64,000 nt of DNA from the NCBI GenBank assembly GCA_021787845.1, contig JAJYLH010000005.1, forward strand, positions 124,001 through 188,000, in the 5' to 3' direction. A program made the translations under genes and the position numbers. The notes under the pieces are model-generated. The model was given only the letters and a program-made list of their open reading frames with translations, searched no databases and was not told the DNA's origin. This DNA is from Myxococcales bacterium. Its GTDB lineage: Bacteria > Myxococcota > Myxococcia > Myxococcales > JAJYLH01. How positions within the stretch are numbered: the stretch's first letter is position 1; each line of letters begins with the position of its first letter. Positions 34,971 through 45,114 of the stretch are shown in pieces.

Positions 34971-36173
34971 CTAAGAGCCCACGAGGCGCCGGTGCAGCGC
35001 CTGGACCGCGTCGGGCACCTTCTCGCGCTCGACGAAGAGACCGATGCGCTCGGGCGCCGTTTCCGCCCGGGCGACTTGAATCCTCGCCTCGCGCAGGGCC
35101 TCGAGCGCCCGGCGCAGGTTTTCGTGGCTTCCGTTGATGCCGTGGCCGACGCAGGAGACGCAGCCGTAACCGTCCTCCAGCCGAAGCCGGTCCGCGAACG
35201 CCTTCTTCGCATCCTCGATCACGCGCGGGAGCCGGTGCGCATTCTCCAGCCCGACCACCAGGGTCGCGCGCTGGGCGTCGAGCCGCGCCGACTCGGAGGC
35301 GAGCCCCTGCCGGTCGGCCAGCTCCGCCAGGGCCGCGAAGTCCTCGGGGGACGCGTCCCAGACGGTGAGCAGGACCACTTCCGCCTCGCTCGCGATCGCC
35401 CGCACCCGGCCCGGCCCCGCCGGCGCATCGAGCCGCCTCAACGGCTCGGCGGCAATCCGGGTGCCCGGACCGTCGACGAAGGTCGCCCGCGCGTAGAGCG
35501 CGATGCCCTTCTCCCGCGCGAACTCCACCGCCTGCGCGTTGAGGACCTTGGCACCGCTCTCGGCTAGCGTCTGCATCTCCTCGTAGGAGAGGTCCGCGAG
35601 CTTCTGCGCCGCCGGAACCACCCGCGGGTCGGCCGAGTACACGCCGTCGACGTCGGAGCAGATTTCGCAGTACTCCGCCCCGAGCGCGGCGGCGAGGGCC
35701 ACGGCGGTGGTGTCGCTTCCCCCACGGCCGAGGGTCGTGACCTCCTTTTTGTAGGACACGCCCTGGTAGCCGGCGACGATCACCACGTTCCCGCGTTCGA
35801 GCTCGTCCTGGAGCCGGTACGGCCGCACCTCGACGATACGCGCGTTGGCGTGGGAGTCGTTGGTGATGATGCCGCTCTGGCTCCCGGTGAAGCTCAGGGC
35901 GTGGACGCCCAGGTCGTTGAGCGCGAGCGACAACAGCGCCATCGAAATCCGCTCGCCGGCGGTGAGGAGCATGTCCAGCTCGCGCCGCTCCGGGGTCCCG
36001 GTCACCTCCTTAGCGAGCGCGAGAAGCTCGTCGGTCGTGTCGCCCATCGCGCTGACGACGACGCAGACCGCGTGCCCGCCCGCGCGCGTGCGGGCGATGC
36101 GCTGGGCGACCACCTTGATCTTCTCCGCGTTCGCCACCGACGACCCGCCGTACTTCTGCACCACGATCGACAT
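34971..36173 (-). CDS. lysC: Aspartate kinase
   Basis: 400 residues. It phosphorylates aspartate, the first step to lysine, threonine, methionine and diaminopimelate. Kinase motifs: [35 protein letters not shown], and [19 protein letters not shown]. The C-terminal 150 residues form the paired ACT regulatory domains, where lysine or threonine feedback is usual. ATG 36173 has AGGAGC upstream and a possible -10 TAGGAT. The divergent kinase gene ends 11 bases away, convergently. Identity is secure; which amino acid inhibits it is not. Confidence 0.95.
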   Translation of the reverse strand: MSIVVQKYGGSSVANAEKIKVVAQRIARTRAGGHAVCVVVSAMGDTTDELLALAKEVTGTPERRELDMLLTAGERISMALLSLALNDLGVHALSFTGSQSGIITNDSHANARIVEVRPYRLQDELERGNVVIVAGYQGVSYKKEVTTLGRGGSDTTAVALAAALGAEYCEICSDVDGVYSADPRVVPAAQKLADLSYEEMQTLAESGAKVLNAQAVEFAREKGIALYARATFVDGPGTRIAAEPLRRLDAPAGPGRVRAIASEAEVVLLTVWDASPEDFAALAELADRQGLASESARLDAQRATLVVGLENAHRLPRVIEDAKKAFADRLRLEDGYGCVSCVGHGINGSHENLRRALEALREARIQVARAETAPERIGLFVEREKVPDAVQALHRRLVGS

Positions 36174-36200
36174 CGGCGTTGCTCCTGATCGGCAGCGATC

Positions 36201-37919
36201 CTATGCAGCGGCTACGGTGCCGGTCTCCGCCAGCGCCGGCAGCCACAGCCGGAAGGTCGCCCCGCCCCCTGCGGTCTCCTCCACCTCGACGCGCCCCTCG
36301 TGCTCCGTCGCGATGCGCTGCACGATCGCCAGACCGAGGCCGGTGCCTTCCACCTTGGTCGTGTAGTAGGGCTCGAAGACCTTCTGCCTCGAGGCGAGCG
36401 GAAGCCCGCGGCCGTGATCGGCGACCTCGAGCGCGACCCCCTCCTGCGCCCGGCGCGCGCGCAGCTCGATGCGCCCGCCGTCCGGCATCGCCTCGATGGC
36501 GTTCTTCACCAGGTTCACCAGGGCCCGCTGAACCTGGTCGCGGTCGACCCGCACCCCCGGCAGGTCCGGTTCGATCTCTGGCTCGAGGGCGACGCCCCCC
36601 GGCGGGCTCGAATAGAGAGCCGCAGCGCTCCTGATGAGCTCAGCCGGGGTCGCCGGGCTCAACACCGGCTTCGGCCACCGCGCCAGCTCGGAAAACTCGC
36701 TCGCCAGCCGCTTGAGCCGCGCCACCTCCTCGAGCACGGTCTGGGTCCCCTCGCGAAAGAAGCGGTCGAATTCCGGATGCTGCCGGTCGTGGGTGCGCTG
36801 CAAGGTCTCGACGGCCATCGCGATCGGCGTCAGCGGGTTCTTGATCTCGTGGGCGAGCGCCCGCGCGATCTGCTCCCACGCCGCGGTCCGCTCCGCCTGC
36901 GCCAGCCGGTCCTGCGCCCGCGCGAGCTTCTCGGTCATCTCGTTGAACGCCGCCACGAGCTGCCCCAGCTCCGCCGGCGCCCGCACCTCCACCCGATGGG
37001 AGAGGTCGCCCTTCGCGAGCTCCTGTGTCGCCGCCAAGAGCGCCTCCACCGGCGACACCGTCCGCCGCGCCAGGGTCGCCGCCAGCACCCCGCCCACCGC
37101 CAGCGCCAGCGCGAACGCGACGAGCGCCCCCCAGGCGATGTGCTTCTTCGACTCGACCAGCGTCGAGTCCGAGAGCCGGATTTCGAAAGTCCGCTCCCCG
37201 GTCTCGGCGGGCACCTCGATGCGCCTGAGCGCCCGCACCCGGCCGAGCACCGGCGGCAACACCCGGCGCCGCCGCGTCTCGCGCGCCCCCTCGTCCGGCA
37301 AGAGCGTCACCTCGCCCCGGACGAGGCTGCTCAGGCGCTCGAGCTCCGCCGAGCCGACGAGCATCCCGCCGAGCACGAACGCTCCCGGTCGGCGCGCCAC
37401 CGGAGCCACCCGCACCAGCGCCAACGCCTGCCCGATCTCGCCGCCCCGCTCGACCTCGACGGTCTCCAGGACCGCTTTCGAGGGGTTGGAACGGGCGAGG
37501 GCCAGCGCCGCCGCGTCCTCGTCGCCCAACCGCGCCGGCACCTGCCCGGAGAAGAGGATGGTCCCGTCCCGGTCGATCACCTCCAGCACATCGAGACCGC
37601 TGTCGGCGAGCAGGCCGCGCGACTCGGCCACGAGGGAAGCCGTGTCGCCGTCGGTGAGCGACCGGGCGACCTCATCCGCGAGCCGGCCGCCCGCTTGCGC
37701 GCGGGTCCGCGATTCGACCTCGGCCCCGAGCCGGTCGAGCTCCGCCTCGACGACCTTCGCCGCCCCGTCGAGCTCGCGGGCGTAGGCGCGGTCGAAGGAG
37801 CCGTTCACCGACCGCAGCACGAGCGGCACGGTCAGGAGCGGCACCGCCGCCACCGCCGCGAACGCGAGCGCCAGGCGCGTCTGCAGCCGCATATTCGCCC
37901 ACCGGCTCCGCTCCCGCAT
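36201..37919 (-). CDS. NtrY-like membrane sensor histidine kinase
   Basis: 572 residues. Transmembrane helices at about residues 15-38 and 285-305 flank a 245-residue periplasmic sensor region. A HAMP domain (RRTVSPVEALLAATQELAKG) follows, then HisKA with the phospho-acceptor His in ALAHEIKNPLTPI and HATPase_c (NLVKNAIEAM, DHGRGLP, GTGLGLAIV). H-E-I-K-N-P-L-T-P-I is characteristic of the NtrY branch. The start overlaps the peptide-binding-like gene by one base (TGATG). No response regulator is adjacent. Being the last of an operon with a PBP1A suggests it senses an envelope signal. Confidence 0.92.
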   Translation of the reverse strand: MRERSRWANMRLQTRLALAFAAVAAVPLLTVPLVLRSVNGSFDRAYARELDGAAKVVEAELDRLGAEVESRTRAQAGGRLADEVARSLTDGDTASLVAESRGLLADSGLDVLEVIDRDGTILFSGQVPARLGDEDAAALALARSNPSKAVLETVEVERGGEIGQALALVRVAPVARRPGAFVLGGMLVGSAELERLSSLVRGEVTLLPDEGARETRRRRVLPPVLGRVRALRRIEVPAETGERTFEIRLSDSTLVESKKHIAWGALVAFALALAVGGVLAATLARRTVSPVEALLAATQELAKGDLSHRVEVRAPAELGQLVAAFNEMTEKLARAQDRLAQAERTAAWEQIARALAHEIKNPLTPIAMAVETLQRTHDRQHPEFDRFFREGTQTVLEEVARLKRLASEFSELARWPKPVLSPATPAELIRSAAALYSSPPGGVALEPEIEPDLPGVRVDRDQVQRALVNLVKNAIEAMPDGGRIELRARRAQEGVALEVADHGRGLPLASRQKVFEPYYTTKVEGTGLGLAIVQRIATEHEGRVEVEETAGGGATFRLWLPALAETGTVAAA

Positions 37920-39247
37920 CACGGCGGCGCTTCCGGTGGTTTGAGCCACGCCCGGGCGAGGTCCACCCGCCACGGAACCGCCGGCGCCGGCATCATCACC
38001 CGCGAGCCGACCGACACCGCTCCTCCTTCCCGGTAGAGCAGCACCGCCCCGACCTGGCGAGCGACCTCGCGCAAGGGCGCGTCGGCCCGCGCGGGCGTCG
38101 CGCCGTTCGCGGCCATCGCCTCGGCCCAGACCCGCGCCGCGGCTGGCGCGCCCGCCGCGAGCCGGGCGAGCGTCGCCGCTTCCACCCACGGCGGCGCGGT
38201 CGGAAGCGCGACCAGGGCGAGGTCGTAGTCGCCGTGCGAGAGCCGCGAAAAGTAGGCATCGCGCGGCTCGGCCACGATTCTCGCGCTCATCCCCCGGTCG
38301 CGCAGGAGCACCTGGAGCCGCTCGGCGACGGTCCGGAGGTCCCGTTCCGAGTCATCGGTCGCGATCACCAACGTCTGCCGCGCCGGACGCACGCGCTCAA
38401 GCTTCGGCAGGGGCCACCCCGAGGGGAGACGGCCGAAACCGCGCAGGAACAGCCGCGCCAGCGACTCGCGGTTCAAGCGCGCCAACGCGGATTCGACGGA
38501 GGCCGCCGCGTCCGAGCCCTGGTGAACGAGCGCGAAGACATAACGCCCACCCGAACCGCTCTGGGTGAGCAGGACCCCATCCGCCGGCGGGTCGAGCCGG
38601 CGGCCGGAGCGGACCTCGACCCGAAGCTGGTCCAGGTAGGGGCGGCGCGCGGGCGATCCGGGCTGCGCCGCGAGCGTCGACGGCGCGAAGGGACCGCCGC
38701 GCGACACCCCCAGCCACGGGAGCGAGAAGAGCGGCAGCTTTGTCAGGCGCGAGGCGCCGTCGATTAGAAGGGTGCGACCGTCGGCGCGAAACGAGAGGTC
38801 GGGAAGCGACACGACCGCGTTCCGCGCCGCCTGGTCGAGCGCCTGCGTCAGGTCCTGCGCGGTCAGAGGCGTTCCATCGGGCCACGTCGCGTCTGCCGGG
38901 ATCTCGACAGCGCTGCTGCCTGGCGTCCAGCCGAGGTCGGCGAGCGAGAGCGAGGTCGCGTCGGCGAGCACCAGCTCGAGCGGATTCCACGCCCGCCACG
39001 GCTCCGGCGCGACCGGCGATTCCGGCCCCTCCACCACCAACTCGCCGCCGTATTGCGGCCGCAAGCCCGCGCGGGCGATCGATGGCAGCGCTAGCAATAG
39101 AACTATCGCCAGCGCGGCCTGATGACAGCGCCAACGCGGTCGGTTCGGTGGAGCGATAGCGAAATCCATCCCGCTCGATGTCGCCGCCGGTAGCTGACCG
39201 CCACCAGTTCCGGTCCACGAAACCGCAGTCGCTGGGCATGACCTCAT
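37919..39247 (-). CDS. Extracellular solute-binding protein-like (family 5, degenerate)
   Basis: 442 residues from ATG 39247, which overlaps the upstream stop by 4 bases. A signal peptide ending LLLALPSIARA begins at an internal ATG (39170), so the true start may be either. The mature N-terminus GLRPQYGGELVVEGPESP resembles peptide-binding proteins of ABC importers, and ATWPDGTPLTAQDLTQALDQ is the family 5 signature in weakened form. A second lobe (LVIATDDSERDLRTVAERL) follows. No permease or ATPase is encoded nearby, so it probably senses rather than imports. It lies between an FG-GAP-like gene and a histidine kinase. Confidence 0.72.
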   Translation of the reverse strand: MRSCPATAVSWTGTGGGQLPAATSSGMDFAIAPPNRPRWRCHQAALAIVLLLALPSIARAGLRPQYGGELVVEGPESPVAPEPWRAWNPLELVLADATSLSLADLGWTPGSSAVEIPADATWPDGTPLTAQDLTQALDQAARNAVVSLPDLSFRADGRTLLIDGASRLTKLPLFSLPWLGVSRGGPFAPSTLAAQPGSPARRPYLDQLRVEVRSGRRLDPPADGVLLTQSGSGGRYVFALVHQGSDAAASVESALARLNRESLARLFLRGFGRLPSGWPLPKLERVRPARQTLVIATDDSERDLRTVAERLQVLLRDRGMSARIVAEPRDAYFSRLSHGDYDLALVALPTAPPWVEAATLARLAAGAPAAARVWAEAMAANGATPARADAPLREVARQVGAVLLYREGGAVSVGSRVMMPAPAVPWRVDLARAWLKPPEAPP

Positions 39248-40515
39248 CGCGTCTCCGGCGGCAGGCGCTGGCCGAACGCGAAGAGGCGCGACCGGACGCC
39301 GTCGAACTGCACCGCGACGACGCGCGCGAAGCCCGCCCCGGTGACCGTGCCGATGGCGCCCAGAACGCCATGAATCGGCGCGGACTCGACCTGGCCGCCG
39401 GGCGCCTTCCCCAAGGGCGACACGACCAGCCGGTCGGACCGCGCCGAGCCCGGCCAGAGCGGCAGCGTCCGCACCAGCTCGGGCACGCCGTCGCGGTTCA
39501 AGTCCACCAGCGCGACCCCGTCGCCCGCCCTCATCGGCTCTCCGGTAGCGCCGCCGCCAACCGTCGCGCCATCCTCGGTCACCGCCGCCCAGCGCGCTGG
39601 CGCGTTGGTCGCGCCCGGCACGTACGCGATCGCCGCCAGGTCGCGGTTCTCGTAGCGCAGGAGGTCGGTCCCCGCAACGCCCTGCGCGACCGGTGCCGCC
39701 CCCCGATCGGGCGGCGCGAGGGGAATGCCGTCGACGAGGTGGAAGCGCCCGACGACGCCGTTCTTGACGCTGACGACCGCGCCGCGGTTCCGATCGTGGA
39801 TGCCGAAGGCGACGACGAGCGCGCCCTTCTCGGCCCGGCAGCTCGCGGTCGCGCCGGGCGTGCGCGCGCGGGCGCGCAAGGCCGCCGGCAGCGGCGCCTG
39901 CGCGAGGGGCGTCAGGCCGGAAAGCGACCAGCGCAGGACCACGAGCGTGTCGGCGGTGACGAGCGCGACCTCCGGCGCGCCGTCGCCCTTCACGTCGTCG
40001 CCGCACAAGGCCAGGACCTCGCCGTCGACCGCGCCGAGGAGCCAGGTCTCGAGCCCACCGCCGGCGCCCGAGAGCCAGGTGGCGAGAACCTTGCCGAGCG
40101 GCGCTTCCACCGCGGTCGAGAGGAGAACGGCTGGGCTCTTGCCCGACGTCAGGGGCCCCAGCACGTCCACCGTCGCCGCGAGCACCGTCCCCGCGACCCG
40201 CAGGCGCACCCGCACCGTCCGGTCGGCCGCCGGCGAGAGCGCTTGGCTCGCGGCGCCGAGGAGGGCTGCGCACCGACCGGCGGCGGCGTCGGAAAGCTCC
40301 AGCGCCGCCCCTTCCGCCGAAAGGTCGAGCGAGACCGCTTTCGCACCGCTCAGGCTCGGGCGTGCCGCCGTGGCGACGGCCGCGCACAGCGCTTCCACGC
40401 CCTCCTTGACCGGAGCCGCCGAGCTTCTGAGCGGCAGGACGAAGAGGAGCAGCAGGGCGCCGACCGTCGACCCGCGCCGGGGCGAAGCGCTGCCGCTACG
40501 CGCGGCGGCGGTCAT
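39244..40515 (-). CDS. Exported FG-GAP/VCBS-like repeat protein
   Basis: 423 residues from ATG 40515, overlapping the PBP1A stop by 4 bases. The N-terminus has a basic stretch and a hydrophobic segment (GALLLLFVLPLRSSAA), so it is exported. Residues from about 160 contain calcium-type FG-GAP/VCBS motifs: GDDVKGDGAPEVALV and LVDLNRDGVPELV, pointing to a beta-propeller. The first 130 residues are alanine-rich and unknown. It probably acts in the periplasm with its operon partners; no enzymatic motif is visible. Confidence 0.7.
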   Translation of the reverse strand: MTAAARSGSASPRRGSTVGALLLLFVLPLRSSAAPVKEGVEALCAAVATAARPSLSGAKAVSLDLSAEGAALELSDAAAGRCAALLGAASQALSPAADRTVRVRLRVAGTVLAATVDVLGPLTSGKSPAVLLSTAVEAPLGKVLATWLSGAGGGLETWLLGAVDGEVLALCGDDVKGDGAPEVALVTADTLVVLRWSLSGLTPLAQAPLPAALRARARTPGATASCRAEKGALVVAFGIHDRNRGAVVSVKNGVVGRFHLVDGIPLAPPDRGAAPVAQGVAGTDLLRYENRDLAAIAYVPGATNAPARWAAVTEDGATVGGGATGEPMRAGDGVALVDLNRDGVPELVRTLPLWPGSARSDRLVVSPLGKAPGGQVESAPIHGVLGAIGTVTGAGFARVVAVQFDGVRSRLFAFGQRLPPETR

Positions 40516-43295
40516 GGCGCCTGGCTCCGGAAGTAGTCCTCGGTGGTCACCTGGCTGTCGGGAGGCGAGACCTCGTTCGGCTCGGTGCCGGCGAGGTAGT
40601 ACTCGGTGGCGACGAAAGGCGAGTGGGGGCCGGCGAGGAGCCCGGTGCGCGGGTCGATCTGCGCGGTGACGACGCCGGCGGGCGCCATCCACTCGGCGGG
40701 GGGCGCTTGCGCTTCCGCCACCTTCATGAAGCCGAGCCAGATCGGCCCGGCCGTCCGGGCGCCGGTCTCGCCGTGGCCGAGCATCCCGTGGTCGTCGAAG
40801 CCGACCCAGGCGCCGGCGATCATCTCCGGGGTGAAGCCGAGGAACCAGCCGTCCCTGAGGCCGCTCGAGGTGCCGGTCTTGCCGGCGATGGGCCGCCCGA
40901 GCTGCAAGAGGAAGTGCGCGGTGCCGTCGGAGTCCTCCACCACGCCCCGCATCATCTGGCTCGTGACGAAGGCGACGTCCGGCCGCAGGCCCCGCGGCGA
41001 AGGCGGGAACGGCGTCTGTCCCGGCGGCGAAAGCGGCGGCTGCTCCTGGTATTGGGTGTTATTTTGATAGAGCACTTGGCCGGAGGCGGAGAGCACTTCC
41101 TTGATCAGCACCGGGGGAGCGTAGCGGCCCTCCATCGCGAAGGTCGCGTAGGCGTTGGTCAACTCGAGCGGGGTCACCTCGCCGGTGCCGAGGGCGGCGG
41201 TGATGCTGTCGGGGATGCGACTGTCGATGCCGGCGCGGTAGGCGGTCTGTTTGACGAGGTCGAGGCCGTGCTGCTCCATGTCGTCGAAGGACAGGGGCGT
41301 CGCCGGGAGGCAGCCGATGTCGCCGATGAGCTTGACCGCGACGGTGTTCTTCGACTCGGCGAGGGCCTGCCGCATCGACATCGGACCTTCGAAGACGCCG
41401 CGCTCGTAGTCCTGGGGCGACCAGACCTTGCCGGTGAACTTGTCGCGAATCGGCACCGGGGTGTCGTCGACCGTCGCCCGCGGCTGGAAGACGATGCAGC
41501 GTTTGCGAACGTCCTCGGGGGCGCTGGTGGGTAGAAGCGCTCTCGCTTGGCCGACCCGGAGCGCGGTCGCGTAGACGAAGGGCTTGAACGAGCTTCCCGG
41601 CTGGCGCATCGCCTGGGTCGCGCGGTTGAAGGAGGAGAGCGCCTCGTCGTAGCCGCCCACCAGCGCCACCACCCCGCGGGTGGCGGGGTCGATGGCGACG
41701 AGGGCGCCCTGCACTTTCGGAATCTGCTCCAGGGCGACCTCCACCCGGTCGCGGTGGCAGCGCTTTCGCGCGCGTGCGCGTCCCGCGCAGGGGGTGATGC
41801 GGGCGATCCGCACCCGGACGAGGTCGCCGGGCTCGACGAGGTCCCGCATCGAGCGCGGGCGCGGCGTGTAGAGCGCCGGGTCGAACTTGCGGGCCCAGCC
41901 GGAGGTCGAGAGGGGCAGCACCGCTTCCGTGGTACCGAGGTCGACGGTCGCCTGCGCCGGCGCGACCTCCTCCACCCGCGCCACCACCTCGGTGCCCGTC
42001 GCGAGCGGCGCCCACCGGACCTGCCGGGCGAGCGCGGCCAGCAGCTTCGCCGTCGCCGTGGGGTTACGCTCCTGGTGCTTGAGAGCGGTGAGGTCGAGCG
42101 ACGAGAGATCCAGCACCGACCTCGGGTCGACCGGGCGCACCTTGCGCGCGATCGCCTGCTGGAACCGCTTGGCGACGAGCGGCCGGAGCGCGCTCCAGAG
42201 ATCCTCGTCCAACTGCCCCGACGGCCCCCGGTAGCCCTGCCGCTTGTCGACGGCCCTCAAGCCCGCCTGCACCGCGGCCTCGGCGGCGCGCTGGAGGGTG
42301 GGGTCCATCATCGTCACCACCTGGAGGCCGTCGTCGTCCACCGCTTTCTCGCCGAACTTCGCGACCAGCCGCCGCCGCACCTCGTCCAGGTAGTAGGCGC
42401 CCACGGGCTTCGGGGGGTCGGGAGCGGTGACGATGGGCCTCGCGATTTCCCGGTCGGCGACGGCGCGGCTCAAGTAGCCGTTCTTCACCATCTCGTCGAG
42501 GACGTAGATCTGCCGGGCCTTGGCGCGCTTCGGGTTCGACTTGGGGTTGAGCCCGTTCGGGTCCTTGGGTATCGCCGCGAGCGCCGCCGCCTCGCCCACG
42601 GTCAGGTCTTTCGCGCTCTTGCCGAAGTAGTAGCGGGAGGCCTCCTCGATCCCGTAGCGCAGGTGCCCGAAGTAGATCTGGTTCAGGTAGAGGTAGAGGA
42701 TCTGCTGCTTCGAGAGCTTCTGCTCCAGCCGGTGCGCGAGGATCGCCTCCTTGATCTTGCGCGACAGGCGGCGCTTGTTGCTCAGGAGCATCGTCTTCAC
42801 GATCTGCTGCGTCAGGGTGGACGCGCCGCGGATGTGGGCGCCCGGACGCAGGTCGTGGAGGAACGCCTTGAAGATGCCGAAGTAGTCGATGCCCGCGTGG
42901 CGGAAGAAGTTCTTGTCTTCGGCGCTGACGATGGCCTGAATCATCACCGGCGGAATCTGGTCGATGGGAACGACGGTCCGCCGCTCTTCGAAGAACTCGC
43001 CGACCAGGGTCTTCCCGTCGGCCGCGTAGACGTGGGTCGTCTGCAACGGCCGGTAGTCCTCCATCGTGTCGAACGACGGAAGGCTGCGGCCGTAGTACCA
43101 GAAGAGGCCGACCACCGCGCCCGCGCCGAGCACGAGCACGAGGCCGCCCGCGAGGAGCGCCTGCCAGAGCACCCGCCGCCACCGCGCCCGAGGAGGGCGC
43201 GTGCCCTCCCGCCCTGACGCAGCGCTCCAGAGCTCCTCCACGGGCGTGCCCGGGTCGGTCGTCACATCGGAAGGGTCCAACTCGTTCTCGGGCAT
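40512..43295 (-). CDS. Penicillin-binding protein 1A (bifunctional class A PBP)
   Basis: 927 residues from ATG 43295; an in-frame GTG at 43319 is an alternative. One N-terminal transmembrane helix (LVLGAGAVVGLFWYYG). The glycosyltransferase (GT51) domain shows EDKNFFRHAGIDYFG, GASTLTQQIVK and RKIKEAILAHRLE; an OB-like insert near residues 430-530 follows, then the transpeptidase domain with PGSSFKPFVYA (catalytic Ser), SKN and GKTGTSSG. It polymerises lipid II and crosslinks the stem peptides. First gene of a four-gene operon with 4-, 4- and 1-base overlaps; all other members look envelope-directed. Confidence 0.93.
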   Translation of the reverse strand: MPENELDPSDVTTDPGTPVEELWSAASGREGTRPPRARWRRVLWQALLAGGLVLVLGAGAVVGLFWYYGRSLPSFDTMEDYRPLQTTHVYAADGKTLVGEFFEERRTVVPIDQIPPVMIQAIVSAEDKNFFRHAGIDYFGIFKAFLHDLRPGAHIRGASTLTQQIVKTMLLSNKRRLSRKIKEAILAHRLEQKLSKQQILYLYLNQIYFGHLRYGIEEASRYYFGKSAKDLTVGEAAALAAIPKDPNGLNPKSNPKRAKARQIYVLDEMVKNGYLSRAVADREIARPIVTAPDPPKPVGAYYLDEVRRRLVAKFGEKAVDDDGLQVVTMMDPTLQRAAEAAVQAGLRAVDKRQGYRGPSGQLDEDLWSALRPLVAKRFQQAIARKVRPVDPRSVLDLSSLDLTALKHQERNPTATAKLLAALARQVRWAPLATGTEVVARVEEVAPAQATVDLGTTEAVLPLSTSGWARKFDPALYTPRPRSMRDLVEPGDLVRVRIARITPCAGRARARKRCHRDRVEVALEQIPKVQGALVAIDPATRGVVALVGGYDEALSSFNRATQAMRQPGSSFKPFVYATALRVGQARALLPTSAPEDVRKRCIVFQPRATVDDTPVPIRDKFTGKVWSPQDYERGVFEGPMSMRQALAESKNTVAVKLIGDIGCLPATPLSFDDMEQHGLDLVKQTAYRAGIDSRIPDSITAALGTGEVTPLELTNAYATFAMEGRYAPPVLIKEVLSASGQVLYQNNTQYQEQPPLSPPGQTPFPPSPRGLRPDVAFVTSQMMRGVVEDSDGTAHFLLQLGRPIAGKTGTSSGLRDGWFLGFTPEMIAGAWVGFDDHGMLGHGETGARTAGPIWLGFMKVAEAQAPPAEWMAPAGVVTAQIDPRTGLLAGPHSPFVATEYYLAGTEPNEVSPPDSQVTTEDYFRSQAP

Positions 43296-43367
43296 CGGCC
43301 GCCGGATGCTAACCGTCACCCGGGGCCGCTTGCATCCCGCGGGCCGTCCGCTTCAGCCTTCGGCGCG

Positions 43368-43396
43368 TTGAGGCAAAACGCCCGAGCTGATAACGT
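43368..43396 (+). promoter_or_regulatory. Promoter upstream of the degenerate kinase gene
   Basis: TTGAGG (43368-43373), a 17-base spacer and TAACGT (43391-43396), 70 bases before the ATG at 43466. It follows the TTGAnn/TAnnnT pattern seen elsewhere in the window. Confidence 0.5.
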
Positions 43397-43465
43397 CCGC
43401 CGACGGCGCCCGAAGCGGCTGTGGACGGCCTGCTCGCCGCCTCTCGAACCCCTCGCGAGAGAAAG

Positions 43466-45103
43466 ATGTCCAGCTCGCTCGCCACCCAGATCGAGAGCAT
43501 CGTCGCGCCGCGCCAGGGCGTGGTCCTCGACGACCGGCGACTGCCGCTCTTCAAGCTGGACCGGCGGCTTCGCGACGGCGAGCACGTCTGCTCCTGGAAA
43601 GCGACGGTGGTGGACAACGAGCTGCTCGAGCAGGGCGCGCCGGGCGAGGTGATGCTCCAGGCGATCGCGCTGCCGCCCGGCCTGCCGCCGATGCAGGTCG
43701 CCCGCGCGCTCGAACCGACGCTCATCGACCACCCCCGCATCCAGCTCGTCCACTCGGCCGCGCTCCCGTCAGCCGTCCTCACCGCGATCCAGCCGGACGA
43801 GCCCTCCGGGCTCTTGCCGCCGCTGCACCAGCTTCCCGTCGCCGACGATGTGCCGGTGGTCTTGCTCGTCAAGGAATGGCTGGAAGCGGTGCCGCTCTTG
43901 ACCTGGTGGAAGAACCAGGGGGAAGCGCTGCCGCTCAGCGGCATCCTGGACCTCTTGGACACCGCCGCCGAGGCCCTCGCGGCGCTCCACCGGCGCGGCT
44001 TCGCCCACGGCTCGGTGATGCCCGAATCGCTCGGCATGCAAGAGCTCGTCAACCCGATCATTCCCGGCTCGGAGCCGGAGAAAGTGTGGGTCCCGAAGCT
44101 GTTCGACCTCGGCCTGACGCGGACGCTCGCGCCGCCCGGGAGCTGGCCGAGCGGGCCGGCGGCCCTCTGGTGCGCACCCGAAGCCTTCGATCCCGATGGC
44201 ACCGTCGACTGGCGCCGGGTCGACCAGCTCGCGCTCGCCGCCATTCTCTACGCGCTCTGGACCGACCATCTCCCCTTCGAGAGCCTGCCGGCCGACCCGA
44301 CCCCGACCGACGCGCGGCAGGCGCGGCGCCGGCAAATAGAAGCGCTCCCGCCACCCAGGGGCAACCCCCGCGCCCGCCGGCTGGGCGTGACCCCCGCGAT
44401 GAGCGCGGCCTGCATGCGGGCGATGGCGGCCGACCCGGCGGAGCGGTTCCCCTCGGTCGACGCCTTCAGCCAGACCCTGCGCCGCGCGACCCGGGAGAAC
44501 GCCCGGCAGGTCGCGTCGGGCGTGGACACCGGTCCGGGCACCCAGCCGGGCACCTACGTCGGAGCCCTGTTCCGCTCTCGCAGTACGGCAGCGGAGCCGT
44601 CTAGCGCCGGCGCTGCTCCCCTTCCGGCGCTCGCGCAGCGGCCCGAGCGGCCGGCGCCCCTCGGGGCGAGGCAAGCGGAGCTGCCCGCCGTGATCGTGGA
44701 GGGGGCTGCACCCATGGCTCGGGCCGACGAGCCGGCGCCGGCTCCCCTGGCGCCCACCCCGCCCGCGCCAGCCGCGGTCTCGCGGTCGCCCGCGTCGGTC
44801 GAGGAGCGCCGGCGCACGAAGATCCTCACCTCGCCCGGCGCCGACACCGGGGACACCCCGCTGCATCCCGACGAGGAGGAGCGCCGGCAGGCCGAACGCG
44901 TGACCTCGCTGCCGGCTCTTCCGGTCTCGCCCTGGGCGTTCAACCGGCTCGCGACCCTCCTCTTCTTCGTCTGGCTCGCGACCCTCGCCCTGCTCTTTTG
45001 GCAGAGCCTCGGCGACTCGCCCCTCCCGCCGGACCCGACCGTCGTCCAGATGCACCGAGCGAGCGAGCGGGTCCCGTCGACCCGAACCACCTCGGCGCCC
45101 TAG
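43466..45103 (+). CDS. Membrane-anchored degenerate Ser/Thr kinase (pseudokinase)
   Basis: 545 residues from ATG 43466. The protein follows a Ser/Thr kinase layout but every catalytic signature is changed: Gln65 in VMLQAI where the ATP-binding Lys should be, HGSVMPESL (181-189) in place of HRDLKPxN, and DLG (214-216) in place of DFG with the loop shifted. The helical C-lobe remains (DQLALAAILYALWTDHLPFE). After residue 330 comes a Pro/Ala-rich linker of about 160 residues, one transmembrane helix (about 495-515) and a short tail. Such proteins usually serve as scaffolds or allosteric partners of active kinases. Confidence 0.82.
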   Translation: MSSSLATQIESIVAPRQGVVLDDRRLPLFKLDRRLRDGEHVCSWKATVVDNELLEQGAPGEVMLQAIALPPGLPPMQVARALEPTLIDHPRIQLVHSAALPSAVLTAIQPDEPSGLLPPLHQLPVADDVPVVLLVKEWLEAVPLLTWWKNQGEALPLSGILDLLDTAAEALAALHRRGFAHGSVMPESLGMQELVNPIIPGSEPEKVWVPKLFDLGLTRTLAPPGSWPSGPAALWCAPEAFDPDGTVDWRRVDQLALAAILYALWTDHLPFESLPADPTPTDARQARRRQIEALPPPRGNPRARRLGVTPAMSAACMRAMAADPAERFPSVDAFSQTLRRATRENARQVASGVDTGPGTQPGTYVGALFRSRSTAAEPSSAGAAPLPALAQRPERPAPLGARQAELPAVIVEGAAPMARADEPAPAPLAPTPPAPAAVSRSPASVEERRRTKILTSPGADTGDTPLHPDEEERRQAERVTSLPALPVSPWAFNRLATLLFFVWLATLALLFWQSLGDSPLPPDPTVVQMHRASERVPSTRTTSAP

Positions 45104-45114
45104 GTTCTCTTTCG

